NCBI GenBank assembly: GCA_947500965.1
Contig: CANMWW010000029.1
Location: 1 to 10,789, forward strand
From: Alphaproteobacteria bacterium
GTDB taxonomy: Bacteria > Pseudomonadota > Alphaproteobacteria > CACIAM-22H2
Direction of reading: 5' to 3'
Length of the DNA stretch: 10,789 nt
Below are positions 1 to 6,247 of the stretch, piece after piece. The notes below the pieces were generated by a model. The model saw only the letters and a program-made list of their open reading frames with translations, searched no databases and was not told the origin of the DNA. Made by a program: the position numbers and the translations under genes. The stretch's first letter is position 1. Each line of letters begins with the position of its first letter.

Positions 1-1761
1 CTTGCCGCTGGCGATGACGCGCCCACCATTGGCGCCGGCGGCCGGGCCCATGTCGACGAGGTGGTCCGCCTCGCGGATCGCCTCCTCGTCGTGCTCGACG
101 ACGATCACCGTGTTGCCGAGGTCGCGCAGCCGCTTGAGCGTCGCCAGCAGCCGCGCGTTGTCGCGCTGGTGCAGGCCGATCGACGGCTCGTCGAGCACGT
201 AGAGCACGCCGGTGAGCCCGGAGCCGATCTGCGAGGCGAGGCGGATGCGCTGGCTCTCGCCGCCCGAGAGCGTGCCCGAGGAGCGCGCGAGCGTGAGGTA
301 CTCGAGCCCCACGTTGACGAGGAAGCCGAGGCGCTCGTTGATCTCCTTGAGGATGCGCGCGGCGATCTCGCGCTGCTTGGGCGCGAGCCGCGCGCCGAGC
401 GCGGAGAACCACGACGCCGCGCGCTCGATCGACATCTCGGCGACCTCGCCGAGATGGAGCCCGTCGATCCTGACGGACAGCGCCTCCGGCTTGAGCCTGT
501 GGCCACCGCAGGCGGAGCAGGGGCGGGAGGCCTGGAAGCGCCCGAGCTCCTCGCGCAGCCAGGCGCTGTCGGTCTCCTTCCAGCGGCGGTCGAGGTTCGG
601 GATCACGCCCTCGAAGGGCTTCGACGTCGCGTAGCTGCGCAGCCCGTCCGAGAACGTCATCTCGACGGCCTCGCCGCCGGTGCCGAAGAGGATCGCGTCC
701 TGCGCGGCCTTCCCCAGATCGCCGAAGGGCGTCGCCGTCGAGACGCGCAGGTGCCGCGCGAGGCTCTCCAGCGTCTGGTCGTAGTAGGGCGAGGGCGTCA
801 CCGCCCAGGGCGCGATCGCTCCCTCCTTCAGGGGCAGGGAGGGGTCGGGGACGACGAGGTCGGGATCGAAGTAGAGGTTCACGCCGAGCCCGTCGCAGGA
901 CGGGCAGGCGCCATGCGGCGAGTTGAACGAGAACAGGCGCGGCTCGATCTCGGGGATCGTGAAGCCGGAGACGGGGCAGGCGAACTTCGACGAGAAGACG
1001 GTGACCTCGCCGGTGTCCGCGTTCTCCGCGTGGACGATGCCGTCGGCGAGGCCGAGCGCGGTCTCGAGCGAGTCCGCGAGCCGGTTGCCGAGGTCGGGGC
1101 GCACGACGACGCGGTCGACCACGACCTCGATGTCGTGCTTGCGCTTCTTGTCGAGCGCGGGGACGGCGTCGATCTCGTGCAGCTTGCCGTCGACCTTCAC
1201 GCGCTGGAAGCCGCGCTTCTGGAGGTCCTGGAGCTCCTTGCGGTACTCGCCCTTCCTGCCGCGGATCATCGGGGCGAGGAGATAGAGTCGCGTGCCCTCC
1301 TTCATCGCGAGGACGCGGTCGACCATCTGCGTGATCGTCTGGGCCTCGATCGGCAGGCCCGTCGCCGGCGAGTAGGGGACGCCGACGCGCGCGAAGAGCA
1401 GGCGCATGTAGTCGTAGATCTCGGTCACCGTGCCGACCGTCGAGCGCGGGTTGCGCGACGTCGTCTTCTGCTCGATCGATATCGCTGGGGAGAGTCCGTC
1501 GATCGAATCGACGTCCGGCTTCTGCATCAGCTCGAGGAACTGCCGCGCATAGGCCGAGAGGCTCTCGACATAGCGGCGCTGGCCCTCGGCGTAGATCGTG
1601 TCGAAGGCGAGCGAGGACTTGCCCGAGCCCGAGACGCCCGTGATCACGACGAGCGCGTCGCGCGGCATCGACACGTCGACGGACTTCAGATTGTGCTCGC
1701 GGGCGCCACGCACGACGATCTGGGGGCGCGCCGGCCGCGCGCTGTCTTGCCTCTGTGCCAT
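1..1761 (-). CDS. uvrA: UvrABC excinuclease subunit A, N-terminal 587 residues (C-terminus beyond the window)
   Basis: UvrA is the DNA-damage sensing ABC ATPase that works with UvrB and UvrC in cytoplasmic nucleotide excision repair. The frame is open from an ATG at 1761 to the left edge, giving 587 of the roughly 950 residues usual for the family. Visible in order: Walker A GVSGSGKSS (residues 42-50), a first zinc motif region (C262, S265, C286, C289), a CSAC motif followed by GGHRLKPEA (C415/C418), the ABC signature LSGGESQR (498-505), and Walker B with D524/E525 followed by PSIGLH. The second ATPase half lies outside the window. The start is favoured by an AGGAC/GAGG-type ribosome site just upstream and by the family N-terminus. 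One zinc ligand position is Ser instead of Cys (see findings). The gene is divergent from ssb and shares a spacer holding a LexA-type box. Identification is very secure. Confidence 0.97.
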   Translation of the reverse strand, partial: MAQRQDSARPARPQIVVRGAREHNLKSVDVSMPRDALVVITGVSGSGKSSLAFDTIYAEGQRRYVESLSAYARQFLELMQKPDVDSIDGLSPAISIEQKTTSRNPRSTVGTVTEIYDYMRLLFARVGVPYSPATGLPIEAQTITQMVDRVLAMKEGTRLYLLAPMIRGRKGEYRKELQDLQKRGFQRVKVDGKLHEIDAVPALDKKRKHDIEVVVDRVVVRPDLGNRLADSLETALGLADGIVHAENADTGEVTVFSSKFACPVSGFTIPEIEPRLFSFNSPHGACPSCDGLGVNLYFDPDLVVPDPSLPLKEGAIAPWAVTPSPYYDQTLESLARHLRVSTATPFGDLGKAAQDAILFGTGGEAVEMTFSDGLRSYATSKPFEGVIPNLDRRWKETDSAWLREELGRFQASRPCSACGGHRLKPEALSVRIDGLHLGEVAEMSIERAASWFSALGARLAPKQREIAARILKEINERLGFLVNVGLEYLTLARSSGTLSGGESQRIRLASQIGSGLTGVLYVLDEPSIGLHQRDNARLLATLKRLRDLGNTVIVVEHDEEAIREADHLVDMGPAAGANGGRVIASGK

Positions 1762-1810
1762 CGTCCTCGTCTCGCTCGCGCTACGCCCCTCGCATGGGGG
1801 CGGGCGCGGC

Positions 1811-1817
1811 AATATAG
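1811..1817 (-). promoter_or_regulatory. Candidate -10 element of uvrA
   Basis: On the minus strand this reads CTATATT, a good alphaproteobacterial -10 match, standing out as the only AT-rich patch in a GC-rich spacer and lying about 50 bp upstream of the uvrA ATG. I could not find a TTGAC-like -35 at 16-18 bp, so the assignment rests on the -10 alone. Confidence 0.3.
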
Positions 1818-1882
1818 GCCGGACGGGGCAGGGCTTCCCGCCAATGCTGCATGGCCCTCATGCGGATGGGCTAGGCCGCCGG

Positions 1883-1897
1883 GTTCCCGAATCGTTC
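1883..1897. promoter_or_regulatory. LexA (SOS) box, GTTC-N7-GTTC
   Basis: The plus strand reads GTTC, seven bases, then GTTC; the complement reads GAAC-N7-GAAC. This direct repeat is the known LexA operator of Alphaproteobacteria (unlike the CTG-N10-CAG palindrome of E. coli). It lies in the uvrA/ssb divergent spacer, 121 bp from the uvrA ATG and 105 bp from the ssb ATG, and both genes are SOS-controlled in several bacteria. The match is exact in all eight conserved bases. Which of the two promoters it controls is not clear: it is rather far upstream of the candidate uvrA -10. Confidence 0.72.
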
Positions 1898-1953
1898 TGG
1901 CTTTCCCGCCCGGGCCCGCCTATCGTCCCGACCTGAAATCGGGGCAAGCCCGG

Positions 1954-1970
1954 CGCCGCTCCCGGCGGCG
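1954..1970 (+). other. GC-rich inverted repeat in the ssb leader
   Basis: CGCCGC and GCGGCG form a perfect 6-bp stem around a 5-base loop (TCCCG), ending 20 bases before the ssb ribosome site. If the leader is transcribed from a promoter near the LexA box, this hairpin would be in the 5' untranslated RNA. In DNA this GC-rich, short stems arise easily by chance, so a role is unproven. Confidence 0.25.
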
Positions 1971-2002
1971 TCGGCGCGAGCCGGTGCAAGAAGGGACAGC
2001 GC

Positions 2003-2503
2003 ATGGCCGGTAGCGTCAACAAAGTCATCCTGATCGGGAATCTCGGGCGCGATCCGGAGGTGCGGTCGTTCCAGAACGGCGGGCGCGTCTGCAACCTCCG
2101 CCTGGCCACGACCGAGTCCTGGAAGGACAAGGCGACCGGCGAGCGCAAGGACCGCACTGAGTGGCACTCCGTGGCGATCTTCAACGACAACCTGGTGACG
2201 ATCGCCGAGCGCTACCTGAAGAAGGGCTCGAAGGTCTACATCGAGGGCCAGCTGGAGACCCGCAAGTACAACGACAAGGACGGCAACGAGCGCTACTCGA
2301 CCGAGGTCGTCCTGCGCCAGTTCCGCGGCGAGCTCACCCTGCTCGACGGCCGAAGCGGCGGTGGCGGCGGCGGCGGTGGTGGCATGGGGGATGCCGGCGG
2401 CTACGACGACGCGGGTGGTGGCATGTCCCCCCCGGCGCCCTCCGGCGGCCGCGCGGCGGCCCGCCCGCGCAAGGGCGACATGGACGACGACATCCCGTTC
2501 TGA
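2003..2503 (+). CDS. ssb: Single-stranded DNA-binding protein SSB
   Basis: This 166-residue protein is the tetrameric SSB that coats single-stranded DNA in replication, repair and recombination. Residues 1-112 are the OB fold, with the signature start VNKVILIGNLGRDPE, aromatic DNA contacts at W40, W54 and F60, and Tyr89 where E. coli has Trp88. A low-complexity linker follows, with nine consecutive glycines at 119-127 and more Gly/Pro/Ala to about 158. The C-terminus MDDDIPF is the acidic tip that recruits partner proteins. The ATG is supported by AAGGGA (1991-1996) six bases upstream. It is divergent from uvrA and followed by gyrA in the same direction after 170 bp. The LexA-type box upstream suggests damage induction. 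Length and domain layout are normal for the family. Confidence 0.98.
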   Translation: MAGSVNKVILIGNLGRDPEVRSFQNGGRVCNLRLATTESWKDKATGERKDRTEWHSVAIFNDNLVTIAERYLKKGSKVYIEGQLETRKYNDKDGNERYSTEVVLRQFRGELTLLDGRSGGGGGGGGGMGDAGGYDDAGGGMSPPAPSGGRAAARPRKGDMDDDIPF

Positions 2504-2508
2504 ACCCG

Positions 2509-2538
2509 TCCGGGCCGCTTGAGCGGAAGCTGCCCGGA
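2509..2538 (+). terminator. Possible hairpin terminator after ssb
   Basis: TCCGGGC (2509-2515) pairs perfectly with GCCCGGA (2532-2538), and CGC/GCG inside it forms a small inner stem around TTGA. It begins five bases after the ssb stop codon, the right place for a terminator or an mRNA 3' stabiliser. There is no T-tract after it, so it is at best a weak or Rho-assisted terminator. Confidence 0.35.
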
Positions 2539-2543
2539 ATGAG

Positions 2544-2562
2544 TGAAAACGACGGATTTTCA
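2544..2562. repeat. AT-rich inverted repeat TGAAAA-N7-TTTTCA
   Basis: Perfect 6-bp arms around a 7-base spacer in the ssb-gyrA gap. The arms are AT-rich in otherwise very GC-rich DNA and the element sits about 22 bp upstream of the candidate gyrA -35. It could be an operator or part of the termination region of ssb; the sequence does not decide. Confidence 0.4.
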
Positions 2563-2583
2563 GCCCTTTGGAGCGGTTCCTCG

Positions 2584-2612
2584 TTGCCGTTCCAAGGGGC
2601 TTCTTGCTAGTT
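2584..2612 (+). promoter_or_regulatory. Candidate gyrA promoter (TTGCCG-N17-CTAGTT)
   Basis: TTGCCG (2584-2589) and CTAGTT (2607-2612) are separated by 17 bases, the ideal sigma70 spacing, and the -10 lies about 60 bp before the gyrA start. The -35 has three canonical leading bases TTG; the -10 resembles the TAGTTT used by the tRNA-Lys promoter later in the window. This is a moderate match only; read-through from ssb is also possible. Confidence 0.35.
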
Positions 2613-2673
2613 TCCGAGAGCGTCGAATCGCTGGGTTCCAGCCCCGTCCACAAGCACCTCCCGCAGGCACGAA

Positions 2674-5436
2674 GTGACCGAAACGTCGGGCTCCCAGCCG
2701 GGCGATATCGCCCCGATCACGATCGAAGAGGAGATGAAGCGCTCCTACCTCGATTACGCCATGAGCGTGATCGTGGCGCGCGCGCTGCCCGACGTCCGCG
2801 ACGGCCTCAAGCCGGTCCACCGCCGCATCCTTTACGCCATGAACGAGGCGGGCTACGACTGGACCCGCCCTTTCCGCAAGTCCGCGCGCGTGGTCGGCGA
2901 CGTCATGGGCAAGTACCACCCGCATGGCGACGCGGCGATCTACGACGCGCTCGTGCGCATGGCGCAGGACTTCTCCATGCGCCTGCCGCTCATCGAGGGG
3001 CAGGGCAATTTCGGGTCGATGGATGGCGATCCGCCGGCGGCGATGCGCTACACCGAGGCGCGCCTGCATCGCGCCGCGGGACCGCTGCTCGCCGACATCG
3101 ACAAGGACACCGTCGAGTTCCAGTCGACCTACGACGACCAGACGGTCGAGCCGATCGTCCTGCCGGCCCAGTTCCCGAACCTCCTGGTCAATGGCGCGAA
3201 CGGCATCGCCGTGGGCATGGCGACCACGGTGCCGCCCCACAATCTCGGCGAGATCGTCGACGCCTGCATCGCCTGCATCGACGACCCCGACGTGCCCGAG
3301 GCGCGGCTGCTCGAGCTCGTTCCCGGCCCGGACTTCCCGACCGGCGGGATCGTGCGTGGTCGCGCCGGGCTGATCGAGGCCTACCGCACGGGGCGCGGCA
3401 GCATCACGGTGCGTGGAAAGGCCGATTTCGAGGACATCCGCAAGGACCGCAAGGCGATCATCATCAGCGAGATCCCGTTCCAGGTGAACAAGGTCAAGCT
3501 GATCGAGACGATCGCCGAGCGCGTCCAGGACAAGGTGATCGAGGGCATTTCCGACCTGCGCGACGAGTCCGACCGCGACGGCGTGCGCGTCGTCGTCGAG
3601 CTCAAGCGCGACGCCAATCCCGAGGTCGTCCTCAACCAGCTCTACCACCACACGCCGCTGCAGCAGGGCGTCAGCTTCAACATGCTGGCGCTCAATGGCG
3701 GCAGGCCCGAGCAGATGGGCCTGCGCACGATCCTCAAGGCGTTCTGCGCCTTCCGCGAGGAGGTCATCACCCGACGCACGCGCTTCGAGCTGCGCAAGGC
3801 GCGCGATCGCGCGCACCTCGTGATCGGCCTGACGCTCGCCGTGGTCAACCTGGACCCGGTGATCGAGCTCATCCGCCGCGCGCCCGATCCCGTCGCCGCG
3901 CGCAACGACCTCATGGCGCGCGCCTGGCCGGTCCACGACATCGGGCCCTACATCCAGCTCGTCGACGAGCCGGGGCCTGGCATCGTCGATGGCCACTACC
4001 GCCTCTCGGAGGAGCAGGCCCGCGCCATCCTCGAGCTGCGCCTGCAGCGCCTCACCGGGCTCGAGCGCGAGAAGCTCCTCCAGGAGCTGCGCGACCTGAC
4101 GGCGCAGATCACCGACCTCGTCGACATCCTGTCCTCGAAGCCGCGCGTCCTCGCGATCATGCGCGCCGAGCTCGAGCGGGTGAAGGCGGAGTTCGGCACG
4201 CCGCGGCGCACGCGCCTCGACCATGCCGAGGACGACTCCGAGATCGACATGGAGGCGCTGATCAAGCCGGAGACGGTGGTCGTCACCGTGACCTCGGCCT
4301 CCTACGTGAAGCGCGTCCCGGTCTCGGCCTATCGCACGCAGCGGCGCGGCGGGAAGGGCCGCATGGGCGCCGCCACGCGCGACGAGGAGGAGGTGCGCCA
4401 CCTCTTCGTCGCGAGCACGCACCAGCCGATCCTGTTCTTCACCGCGCGGGGCATGGTCTACCGCATCAAGTGCTGGCAGATCCCCGACGCCTCGAGCACG
4501 GGGCGCGGCAAGCCCGCGGTCCAGCTCATCCCCGCGCTGTCCCCCGACGACGAGATCGCGGCGGTGATGCCGCTGCCGCAGGACGAGTCGGCGTGGAACG
4601 GGATCCAGGTCATGTTCGCGACCTCGTCCGGGAACGTCCGCCGCAACACCTACGCCGACTTCCTCAGCGTGCGCGCCAACGGCAAGATGGCGATGCGCTT
4701 CGAGGATGCGGGCGAGCGCCTTGTCGGCGTCGTCCCCTGCGGCGACGGCGACGACATCCTGCTGTCGACGCGGGGCGGGCGCTGCATCCGCTTCCCGGTC
4801 GACGAGGTCCGCATCTTCTCGAGCCGCACCTCGACCGGCGTGCGCGGCATCCGGCTCCAGGACGCGGACGACGTCATCTCGATCTCCACGCTCCGCCACG
4901 CCGAGTTCGGCGTCGAGGAGCGTGACGCCTACCTGCGCGTCGCGCGCCTGCGCCGGGGCCCGGACGAGGTCGAGGACGAGGCGCCGGAACCGGCGCCCCA
5001 GGCACCCGCGGAGCCGGGAACGGCGGCGGCGCTTCCCGAACTCGACGAGCGCCGGATCGACGAGCTCGCGGCGCAGGAGCAGTTCCTGCTGTCGGTCACG
5101 TCGAACGGGTTCGGCAAGCGAACCTCGTCCTACGAGTACCGGATCGCCGGGCGCGGCGGGCAGGGGATCGCCAACATCCGCACGTCGGAGCGCAACGGTT
5201 CCGTGGTCGCGTCCTTCCCGGTCGAGCCGGGGGACGAGTTGCTGCTGGTGACCGATGGCGGCCAGATGCTCCGCATCGGCGTCGACGGGATCCGGATCGC
5301 CGGGCGCAACACCCTGGGCGTCGTGCTGTTCCGCGTCGAGGACGGCGAGCAGGTGGCGTCGGTGTCGAGGATCGCGAGCGTGCCGGAGGATGGCGGCCAG
5401 GACGCACCCGCGGAAACGATTCCCGCCGCGAAGTGA
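2674..5436 (+). CDS. gyrA: DNA gyrase subunit A
   Basis: GyrA (920 residues) is the breakage-reunion subunit of the A2B2 gyrase that puts negative supercoils into DNA. The start is GTG at 2674: it precedes the conserved IEEEMKRSYLDYAMS (residues 17-31) by the short variable N-terminus expected, with only a weak AGG upstream. The catalytic tyrosine is Y126 in AAMRYTEARL. The quinolone pocket reads HPHGDAAIYD, so the residue equal to E. coli Ser83 is Ala87, while Asp87 is kept as D91. The GyrA box QRRGGKG at 556-562 identifies gyrase rather than ParC, and the beta-pinwheel C-terminal domain follows. Residues 762-803 form an acidic, Pro/Ala-rich, probably disordered insertion within that domain. 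E. coli GyrA is about 875 residues, so the excess is mostly this insertion. coaD follows after 13 bp, suggesting one transcript. Confidence 0.98.
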   Translation: MTETSGSQPGDIAPITIEEEMKRSYLDYAMSVIVARALPDVRDGLKPVHRRILYAMNEAGYDWTRPFRKSARVVGDVMGKYHPHGDAAIYDALVRMAQDFSMRLPLIEGQGNFGSMDGDPPAAMRYTEARLHRAAGPLLADIDKDTVEFQSTYDDQTVEPIVLPAQFPNLLVNGANGIAVGMATTVPPHNLGEIVDACIACIDDPDVPEARLLELVPGPDFPTGGIVRGRAGLIEAYRTGRGSITVRGKADFEDIRKDRKAIIISEIPFQVNKVKLIETIAERVQDKVIEGISDLRDESDRDGVRVVVELKRDANPEVVLNQLYHHTPLQQGVSFNMLALNGGRPEQMGLRTILKAFCAFREEVITRRTRFELRKARDRAHLVIGLTLAVVNLDPVIELIRRAPDPVAARNDLMARAWPVHDIGPYIQLVDEPGPGIVDGHYRLSEEQARAILELRLQRLTGLEREKLLQELRDLTAQITDLVDILSSKPRVLAIMRAELERVKAEFGTPRRTRLDHAEDDSEIDMEALIKPETVVVTVTSASYVKRVPVSAYRTQRRGGKGRMGAATRDEEEVRHLFVASTHQPILFFTARGMVYRIKCWQIPDASSTGRGKPAVQLIPALSPDDEIAAVMPLPQDESAWNGIQVMFATSSGNVRRNTYADFLSVRANGKMAMRFEDAGERLVGVVPCGDGDDILLSTRGGRCIRFPVDEVRIFSSRTSTGVRGIRLQDADDVISISTLRHAEFGVEERDAYLRVARLRRGPDEVEDEAPEPAPQAPAEPGTAAALPELDERRIDELAAQEQFLLSVTSNGFGKRTSSYEYRIAGRGGQGIANIRTSERNGSVVASFPVEPGDELLLVTDGGQMLRIGVDGIRIAGRNTLGVVLFRVEDGEQVASVSRIASVPEDGGQDAPAETIPAAK

Positions 5437-5449
5437 AGGAAAAGCGTCG

Positions 5450-6022
5450 ATGGCCTCTCCGCGCATCGCGATCTACCCGGGGACCTTCGACCCCATCACC
5501 AACGGCCATCTCGACATCATCTCGCGCGGCGCCCGGCTGGTTGACCGGCTGATCGTCGCGGTCGCCGTGAACGCGGGGAAGGGACCGCTCTTCGAGTTGT
5601 CCGAGCGTGTCAGCCTTCTCGAGCAGGAGATCGCGCACATGCCGGCGGACATCGCCGCGCGGATCGAGGTGCGCCCCTTCAAGTCCCTTCTGATGAGCTT
5701 CGCGCAGGAATGCGGGGCGCGGATCATCCTGCGCGGGCTGCGCGCCGTGTCCGACTTCGAGTACGAGTTCCAGATGGCCGGCATGAACCACCGGCTGGAC
5801 GCCTCGGTCGAGACCGTCTTCCTGATGGCGTCGGAGACGCACCAGTTCATCTCCTCGCGCTTCGTGAAGGAGATCGCCCGCCTCGGCGGCGACGTGACGA
5901 GCTTCGTGACCCCCCGCGTGGCGGACCGGATGGCGGCCCGCTTCGTGGCGGCGGATGCCGGTACTGCCGCCGTGGAGGCGGCGCCGACCCTGCCGCAGAT
6001 CGCGCCGCGGACGCCGATCTGA
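5450..6022 (+). CDS. coaD: Pantetheine-phosphate adenylyltransferase (PPAT)
   Basis: CoaD transfers AMP from ATP to 4'-phosphopantetheine to make dephospho-CoA, the penultimate step of coenzyme A synthesis, in the cytosol. The 190-residue protein opens with YPGTFDPITNGHLDII (9-24), carrying the nucleotidyltransferase T/HxGH motif at TNGH (17-20). RGLRAVSDFEYE (95-106) and the late ISSRFVKE (134-141, matching the family's ISSxxVKE) complete the active site. The ATG at 5450 was chosen because homology begins exactly there and AAGGA lies nine bases upstream; the frame extends further 5' only inside gyrA. The usual PPAT is near 160-170 residues, so about 20 C-terminal Ala/Pro-rich residues (from about 168) are an extra tail. 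The gyrA-coaD neighbourhood is common in Alphaproteobacteria. Identification is secure. Confidence 0.97.
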   Translation: MASPRIAIYPGTFDPITNGHLDIISRGARLVDRLIVAVAVNAGKGPLFELSERVSLLEQEIAHMPADIAARIEVRPFKSLLMSFAQECGARIILRGLRAVSDFEYEFQMAGMNHRLDASVETVFLMASETHQFISSRFVKEIARLGGDVTSFVTPRVADRMAARFVAADAGTAAVEAAPTLPQIAPRTPI

Positions 6023-6025
6023 CCG

Positions 6026-6037
6026 CGCCGCGCGGCG
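6026..6037. repeat. Perfect 12-bp GC palindrome after coaD
   Basis: CGCCGCGCGGCG is its own reverse complement. It starts three bases after the coaD stop and abuts the -35 box of the tRNA-Lys promoter (TT follows). A loopless palindrome makes a poor hairpin and there is no T-run, so terminator function is doubtful; it could equally be chance in GC-rich DNA. Confidence 0.35.
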
Positions 6038-6066
6038 TTGACCTGCCGCCGGGCCGGCCCTAGTTT
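6038..6066 (+). promoter_or_regulatory. Promoter of tRNA-Lys (TTGACC-N17-TAGTTT)
   Basis: TTGACC (6038-6043) and TAGTTT (6061-6066) are spaced by exactly 17 bases. Transcription would start near 6073, about 17 bases before the mature tRNA 5' end, which is a normal leader for a processed tRNA. This is the strongest sigma70-like promoter in the window. Confidence 0.72.
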
Positions 6067-6089
6067 CCGCCGCGCCTGAGCCGGAAGGC

Positions 6090-6165
6090 GAGCCCGTAGC
6101 TCAATTGGTAGAGCATCGCACTTTTAATGCGGTTGTTCCGGGTTCGAGTCCCGGCGGGCTCACCA
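6090..6165 (+). tRNA. tRNA-Lys, anticodon UUU
   Basis: A complete 76-nt cloverleaf can be folded by eye. The acceptor stem is GAGCCCG/CGGGCTC (7 perfect pairs), the D stem GCTC/GAGC, the anticodon stem TCGCA/TGCGG (with one T-G pair) closing the loop CTTTTAA, and the T stem CCGGG/CCCGG around TTCGAGT. The loop puts TTT at positions 34-36, reading lysine AAA and AAG codons. The discriminator base is A and the 3' CCA is encoded (6163-6165). It stands alone, with its own promoter upstream. No copy of its 3' end was seen elsewhere in the window. Confidence 0.97.
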
Positions 6166-6247
6166 TCCGGATCGCATCTCGCCCGAGGCGACAAGGCCGC
6201 GGCGCCCGGTCCTTCGGCACCACCCAAGCGCGCGGGGACGTTTCGGC

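Noticed and set aside
61..2013. A 650-codon plus-strand frame opposite uvrA running into ssb
   Set aside because: It runs across uvrA, the intergenic LexA-box region and the ssb start, and its composition is a GC shadow of UvrA.
2576..2592. A second GTTC...GTTC repeat before gyrA as another LexA box
   Set aside because: The spacer is nine bases instead of seven, so it does not fit the LexA operator.
2560..5466. A 968-codon open frame antisense to gyrA
   Set aside because: GyrA has full family homology and all motifs on the plus strand; the antisense product is Arg/Asp/Ala/His-rich low complexity, typical of the mirror frame in high-GC coding DNA.
6143..6165. tRNA-Lys 3' end as an attachment site of an integrated element
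   Set aside because: No second copy of the tRNA end and no integrase or phage gene is seen in the window.
6090..6165. tRNA-Lys as part of a multi-tRNA operon
   Set aside because: No other cloverleaf can be folded on either side in the flanking spacers.
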